DNA from: Ardenticatenia bacterium
Lineage (GTDB): Bacteria; Chloroflexota; Anaerolineae; Aggregatilineales; Ch27
DNA length: 6,445 nucleotides
Assembly: GCA_026983935.1 (NCBI GenBank)
Contig: JALSTC010000812.1
Span: 1 to 6,445 of the forward strand
Reading direction: 5' to 3'
Translations under genes and position numbers: made by a program
The notes under the pieces: generated by a model
Seen by the model: the letters and a program-made list of their open reading frames with translations, nothing else
Databases searched by the model: none
Told to the model about the DNA's origin: nothing
In this document: positions 5,751-6,445 of the stretch, in pieces
Position numbering within the stretch: position 1 is the stretch's first letter
How the letters are laid out: each line of letters opens with the position of its first letter

Positions 5751-6445
5751 ATGCATAACGTCTCGCCGTCCCGCGCAATGGAGCGGCAGGCGCGCCGGTA
5801 TGTCTTTGCCGGGGCGTTTGTGCTGCTGTTAGGGCTGGTGCTGGCGGCGCTTGGTGTGTTTTTCATTGTCATCCCCATCACACGGGCTGACTGGTACAGC
5901 GCCTTCAAGGCTTTGTGCCTCGGCAGTGGGGTGGTAACCGGCCTGATTGGCGCGGCTCTCATCATCAGGGGCGCGACCTGGCCTTCGGATAACAAGTACG
6001 CCCAGATCATGGCCAGGATTCTGGCACGGAGCCTTGATTACCGTTATACCTTCATTCGCAACATCAGCCGCAGGGGCTTAGGCTATATTGACGCCGTCCT
6101 GGTCGGGCCAAACGGCGCATTGGTTTTCTATTTTTTTGATGGCAAGGGTGCTTTTTATTGCGAGGGTAATGTGTGGTATCGCGGCAGTGGGCGCGATTTG
6201 CGGCTGGCAGGTACGAATCCAACGCAGCAGGCCGTCAAAGATGTGAAGGCGCTGCGGCAGTACCTGACTGCGCATGGCCTGGGGCGTATGCCTGTCTATG
6301 CCGTGATCGGTGTGGTTCGCCCGGAAACGCGGGTGACCGTGCGCCAGCCGGTTGTGCCGGTTGCCCACCTGTCGGATGTGCTGGCCGTTGTGCGGGATAA
6401 CTATCTGGCCGCGGAGCGGGTAGATTCCAGGATGGTGCAGGAAAC
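5751..6445 (+). CDS. Two-TM membrane protein with a degenerate NERD-like domain, 3' end cut by the window edge
   Basis: 231 complete codons are visible. A basic N-terminus (ERQARRY) precedes two hydrophobic helices (about 18-43 and 54-73), then a soluble domain that by the positive-inside rule probably faces the cytoplasm. Residues about 108-215 follow the NERD (nuclease-related) pattern: GYIDAVLVGPNGALVF (111-126), a GKG turn (131-133), a W in VWYRG, NPTQQA (156-161), then an amphipathic helix and a strand (MPVYAVIGVV). NERD resembles restriction-endonuclease-fold nucleases, but where an E-x-K pair is usual the sequence reads YFF, so nuclease activity is doubtful. The start is supported by GGAGG (5739-5743) 7 nt before the ATG. 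It lies 84 nt after the response regulator and may share its transcript. The domain call is from pattern memory; function unknown. Confidence 0.8.
   Translation, partial: MHNVSPSRAMERQARRYVFAGAFVLLLGLVLAALGVFFIVIPITRADWYSAFKALCLGSGVVTGLIGAALIIRGATWPSDNKYAQIMARILARSLDYRYTFIRNISRRGLGYIDAVLVGPNGALVFYFFDGKGAFYCEGNVWYRGSGRDLRLAGTNPTQQAVKDVKALRQYLTAHGLGRMPVYAVIGVVRPETRVTVRQPVVPVAHLSDVLAVVRDNYLAAERVDSRMVQE

Noticed and set aside
5729..6010. Minus-strand open frame of 93 codons opposite the NERD-like gene
   Set aside because: Shadow of the plus-strand membrane protein gene, which has a good ribosome site, two membrane helices and a domain pattern.

Overview
This is a bacterial window of moderately high GC (clearly above 50% by eye). 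It holds five protein-coding genes and no RNA gene or complete mobile element that I can support. Gene content suits a free-living bacterium with a glycogen pathway built on a GH57-type branching enzyme. A Chloroflexota-like (Anaerolineae-type) source is my best guess, but it is an impression from style and not a demonstrated placement.

Left part (1-3254, minus strand): a glycogen module. A GH57/DUF1957 protein (1443-3254), most likely a 1,4-alpha-glucan branching enzyme, lies 47 nt upstream of a glycogen synthase gene, glgA (1-1395). The glgA gene runs off the left edge with only its last few codons missing. The synthase extends alpha-1,4-glucan chains from a nucleotide-glucose donor and the GH57 enzyme introduces the alpha-1,6 branches, so the two proteins make one product.

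Middle (3255-4709, minus strand): a soluble PAS-HisKA-HATPase histidine kinase precedes the glycogen genes in the same direction. Its stop codon falls inside a GC-rich hairpin (3353-3373) with flanks that look like the right end of an IS200/IS605-type element (the segment that forms the 3' end of TnpB guide RNAs). No transposase or tnpB is present, so this would be a solo relic.

Right part (4710-6445): a 438-nt divergent regulatory region separates the kinase from a plus-strand gene for a single-domain response regulator (5148-5666, probable TTG start). This is followed 84 nt later by a two-TM membrane protein with a NERD-like domain (5751 to the right edge, partial). The divergent kinase and receiver probably form a two-component pair. 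The NERD-like domain seems to lack the usual acidic/lysine catalytic residues. The regulator has no DNA-binding domain, so the pathway's output is not visible in this window.

I see no unambiguous new system. The points most worth following are the IS200/IS605-like terminus at the kinase stop codon, the degenerate membrane NERD protein beside the response regulator, and the placement of this signalling pair next to glycogen synthesis.
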